Assembly (NCBI GenBank): GCA_051878315.1 | Contig: JBJEJW010000022.1 | Location: 1-64,000 of the forward strand | DNA from: W0P28-013 sp051878315 | GTDB lineage: Bacteria; Bacteroidota; Bacteroidia; Bacteroidales; Paludibacteraceae | Reading direction: 5' to 3' | Length of the DNA: 64,000 nucleotides | Shown: positions 61,493-64,000 of the stretch, in pieces | Layout: each line of letters starts with the position of its first letter | How positions within the stretch are numbered: the stretch's first letter is position 1 | Notes under the pieces: model-generated | What the model saw: the letters and a program-made list of their open reading frames with translations, nothing else | Told to the model about the DNA's origin: nothing | The model's database searches: none | Position numbers and translations under genes: made by a program

Positions 61493-62779
61493 ATGGAATT
61501 AGCAGGAAAAAGCATCGTATTTCAGACACTCGGCTGCAAGTTGAACTTTGCGGAGTCGTCGGCCATCGGTAAAATGCTGCTGTCGGCAGGTTGTCGCCAC
61601 GCCAAAGCCGGCGAATCGGCCGACATCTGCATCGTCAATACCTGTTCGGTAACCGACACTGCCGACCACAAAGGGCGCCAAGCCATACACCGTTTGCGGG
61701 CGCAACATCCGCACGCATTCATGGTCGTTACCGGCTGCTACGCCCAACTGAAACCGCAGGAAGTCGGTGCCATCGAAGGTGTCGATTTGGTGTTGGGTGC
61801 CAACGAGAAATTGGACATCGAGACTTTTCTTGCGGCATTCGCGCGTAAGTCCGTTGCCGAAATTCACACCGTCAAAACGGCTCAGATACGCGCCTTCGAG
61901 CCGATATGCAGCGCCGACGACCGCACGCGCCACTTTCTGAAAGTGCAGGACGGTTGCGACTACTACTGCACCTATTGCACCATACCGTTTGCACGCGGAC
62001 GCAGCCGCAACGCGTCGATTGCCGACACGGTGGCCGTAGCCCGTCAGGCCATTGCCGACGGCGCCAAAGAGATAGTGCTGACCGGCGTGAACACGGGCGA
62101 CTTCGGGCGTTCGACCGGAGAAACCTTTTTGGGACTCATCGAAGCCCTCGACCAACTCGACGGCGTGCGCTACCGCATATCGAGCATCGAGCCCAATCTG
62201 CTGACCGACGACATCATTGCCTACGTGGCTGCATCGGCACATTTCGCACCACATTTTCACATTCCGTTGCAATCGGGCAGCGACGACATACTGCGCCTGA
62301 TGCACCGCCGCTACGACACCGCCCTGTTTGCCCGCAAAATCGACACCATCAAAACGTTGATGCCCAATGCGTTCATCGGCGTCGATGTGATGACCGGCGT
62401 GCGCGGCGAAACGCCCGAACACTTCGACGAAACGCGTCGGTTTTTGGAGCAACTGCCTGTGTCGCAACTACATGTGTTCACCTATTCGGAACGCGCCGGC
62501 ACCAAAGCCTTGGAGATTGCCTACACCGTGCCAAAAGCCGAGCGCAAACGCCGCACCGACATTTTGCGCCAACTATCGCACACAAAATTAGCCGATTTTT
62601 ATCGGTCGCAATATGGGCAAACCGCGCATGTGCTGTGGGAAGCCGCCAAAACAAACGGTTTGATGTACGGTTTCACCGAAAACTACGTCCGCCTGCAAAC
62701 GCCCTTCGACAAGTCGAAAGTCAACACCATCGAACGCATCGGGATAAGCGCTGACAACTGCGCCATTCCACGCAGCTGA
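61493..62779 (+). CDS. mtaB: tRNA t6A37 methylthiotransferase MtaB
   Basis: 428 aa radical-SAM enzyme that adds a methylthio group to t6A37 of tRNAs. N-terminal UPF0004 domain with FQTLGCKLNFAESSAIG, CIVNTCSVTDTADHKGRQ and VVTGCYAQLKP (cluster ligands). Radical-SAM CxxxCxxC in VQDGCDYYCTYCTIPFARGRSR. The MtaB branch is indicated by GCKLN. C-terminal TRAM-like part is short. Converges with the TonB receptor gene. Confidence 0.94.
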   Translation: MELAGKSIVFQTLGCKLNFAESSAIGKMLLSAGCRHAKAGESADICIVNTCSVTDTADHKGRQAIHRLRAQHPHAFMVVTGCYAQLKPQEVGAIEGVDLVLGANEKLDIETFLAAFARKSVAEIHTVKTAQIRAFEPICSADDRTRHFLKVQDGCDYYCTYCTIPFARGRSRNASIADTVAVARQAIADGAKEIVLTGVNTGDFGRSTGETFLGLIEALDQLDGVRYRISSIEPNLLTDDIIAYVAASAHFAPHFHIPLQSGSDDILRLMHRRYDTALFARKIDTIKTLMPNAFIGVDVMTGVRGETPEHFDETRRFLEQLPVSQLHVFTYSERAGTKALEIAYTVPKAERKRRTDILRQLSHTKLADFYRSQYGQTAHVLWEAAKTNGLMYGFTENYVRLQTPFDKSKVNTIERIGISADNCAIPRS

Positions 62780-62784
62780 AGGCG

Positions 62785-64000
62785 TTACAACTTCAGATTC
62801 AGCCCCACGAAATAGGTGCGCGGTTGCGCCGGACCGTAGATGTAGCCGGCATCGCGGGCAGCCCCTTGGTCGAGGTCGCGCTGATAGTGGTCGAGCAAGT
62901 TTTTCACGCCGCCATTCACCTCCAAAGTCAGTTTTTTGTACAACGGTATGTCGTAAGCCAACTTTATGCCCAATTCGCAAAACACAGGCGTCGCAACTTC
63001 TTCATCATCAGCCATATATCCGGCATAATGTTGTATGAGCATCGAGCCCGTCAGTTTGCCGTTCACCGCTATTGTAAAGCGTTTGACAGGCTCGACCGAC
63101 GCCAATAAATAGCCATAATTATCGGGCGTGCGGAACATGCGGGATTGTGCCTCCACTTGGTCGCTCCACTGAAAGGGTTCGACATACTGGCTCCGTTGGA
63201 ACGTGTAGCCCAACTGCATGGAAAAGAGCGTTTTATAGGCTATCTTGCCTTCGATATTCAGGCCGGCGACACGCGCTCCCGACGCATTGGTACGCTGCAA
63301 CAGCAGATTGCCCTGCGTGTCGTGTCCGTTTTCGACCAACGCAAACACATTATTTAACTGCGTAAAAAATCCTTCGGTCGTCAAATTCAGTTCCCACGCC
63401 CCGATGCGGCGATACAGATCGACACTGCCACTCACACTATGACTATATTCGGGCTGCAAATCGGGCGCCAACGAGATGAGCGACACCTCGCCACCGACGG
63501 CGCCGACATGCAAATCCTCTTCGTACGTTTGCGGTGCCCGATAGCCACTCGAATACGACACCCGCAAAACGACATTCGGCACCGGCGTATAACGCACATT
63601 GGCACGCGGCGTGAACACCGGCCGCTGCAACAGCGAATGTTTCTCCAAGCGTCCGCCGACCAGCAAACTCAACAACTCGTTTTTCCACTCGTTTTGGAAA
63701 TAGGCGCCGTAGAGATGAACACGTTGCGTGAGGTCGCGATTGTAGCCCAAAATCCTGTCATTCAAACGGTTGTACGAATATTCGGCACCGACGCTCAAAT
63801 CGGCCGGCAGCCACCCGCACGGATACGACAGCCGATACTGCACACCGCCCAAAACCGTCAAATCGTTCGACAAACCATACGCATTCGGATTTTTGTTTGT
63901 GCCGAAATAACTGTCGCGCCCGATGTATTGCGCATTGGCATACGCCGACACAAAATGCTTATTATCAGCCGAATACCAATCGAAACGCAACGATCCGGCA
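62785..64000 (-). CDS. TonB-dependent outer-membrane receptor, C-terminal part (runs off the window)
   Basis: Only the beta-barrel is in view; the frame is open through base 64000, and the signal peptide and plug lie outside. Typical strands: GGVQYRLSYPCGWL, YSYNRLNDRILGYN, LLVGGRLEKHSLL, VLRVSYSSGYRAPQTYEEDLHVG, LAWELNLTTEGFFTQLNN-type and the end QPRTYFVGLNLKL with a terminal aromatic/Leu. The FR..AP.Y/DE.. pattern near the middle is characteristic of receptors for siderophores, vitamin B12 or metals. Which substrate cannot be told. Confidence 0.92.
   Translation of the reverse strand, partial: AGSLRFDWYSADNKHFVSAYANAQYIGRDSYFGTNKNPNAYGLSNDLTVLGGVQYRLSYPCGWLPADLSVGAEYSYNRLNDRILGYNRDLTQRVHLYGAYFQNEWKNELLSLLVGGRLEKHSLLQRPVFTPRANVRYTPVPNVVLRVSYSSGYRAPQTYEEDLHVGAVGGEVSLISLAPDLQPEYSHSVSGSVDLYRRIGAWELNLTTEGFFTQLNNVFALVENGHDTQGNLLLQRTNASGARVAGLNIEGKIAYKTLFSMQLGYTFQRSQYVEPFQWSDQVEAQSRMFRTPDNYGYLLASVEPVKRFTIAVNGKLTGSMLIQHYAGYMADDEEVATPVFCELGIKLAYDIPLYKKLTLEVNGGVKNLLDHYQRDLDQGAARDAGYIYGPAQPRTYFVGLNLKL

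Noticed and set aside
61499..62467. 322-codon frame antisense to mtaB
   Set aside because: Shadow of mtaB; no protein-like features.

Overview
The window looks like a chromosomal segment of a Bacteroidota bacterium, most likely order Bacteroidales. The signs are a type IX secretion set (porU, porV and a PorT-like barrel), OstA-like and SurA-like envelope factors, a type III glutamine synthetase, a menaquinone-type succinate dehydrogenase/fumarate reductase (sdhC-A-B) and MeaB. Shine-Dalgarno sequences are almost absent, and many genes are preceded by the Bacteroidota vegetative promoter TTG-N19/20-TAnnTTTG. Composition is moderate in GC except for two AT-rich islands: the first ~766 bases, and the middle of the endonuclease I gene near 60 kb.

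Layout. 1-766: AT-rich phage-like zinc-ribbon gene that stops making sense at about 766, where it abuts the 3' end of an outer-membrane barrel gene. 11579 down to ~769 (minus strand): one long envelope-biogenesis operon, gpmI > PpiC foldase > lipoprotein foldase > SurA-like foldase > OstA-like > Usp-like > LysM protein > OmpA-sized barrel. 11.6-11.9 kb: short palindromic and MITE-like repeats. 12-13.6 kb: FISUMP/InlB-repeat lipoprotein and an unknown protein. 13.7-14.0 kb: an unannotated structured RNA with its own promoter and terminator, divergent from glnN. 16.5-21.5 kb: prfA, S4-domain protein, PIN-PhoH protein, folC, FAH-family enzyme. 21.5-27.2 kb: porU-porV-ispF. 27.3-30.9 kb: sdhCAB (minus). 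31.1-33.5 kb: coiled-coil protein, zapA, a possible 6S-like RNA, rny. 33.5-42.8 kb (minus): exonuclease, udk, CDF transporter, meaB, two DUF1573 proteins, glycosyltransferase, lipid A-type acyltransferase, small acidic protein, dnaX. 42.9-48.9 kb: divIC/ftsB, rluA-type synthase, dxs, trkA, trkH. 48.9-52.4 kb (minus): radA, barrel protein, lipoprotein. 52.6-52.9 kb: tRNA-Ser(CGA) with a 20-base repeat of its 3' end downstream. 52.9-56.7 kb: phosphatase, porT-like, small ferredoxin (too short for usual ORF cut-offs), argS, HU. 56.9-59.7 kb: two rhomboids and an EEP phosphatase. 59.8-61.4 kb: secreted endonuclease I, mosaic and frameshifted. 61.5-64 kb: mtaB and the 3' part of a TonB-dependent receptor gene.

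The genes form two main themes: building the outer membrane (periplasmic foldases, OstA, acyltransferase, T9SS parts, barrels, TonB receptor) and core housekeeping (translation, replication, isoprenoid, respiration, K+ uptake). No CRISPR array, restriction system, toxin-antitoxin pair, complete prophage or insertion sequence with a transposase is visible. The best candidates for something undescribed are the pseudoknotted RNA at 13.7-14.0 kb, the zapA-rny intergenic RNA, the histone-like N-terminal extension on SdhA, and the tRNA-Ser 3'-end duplication.
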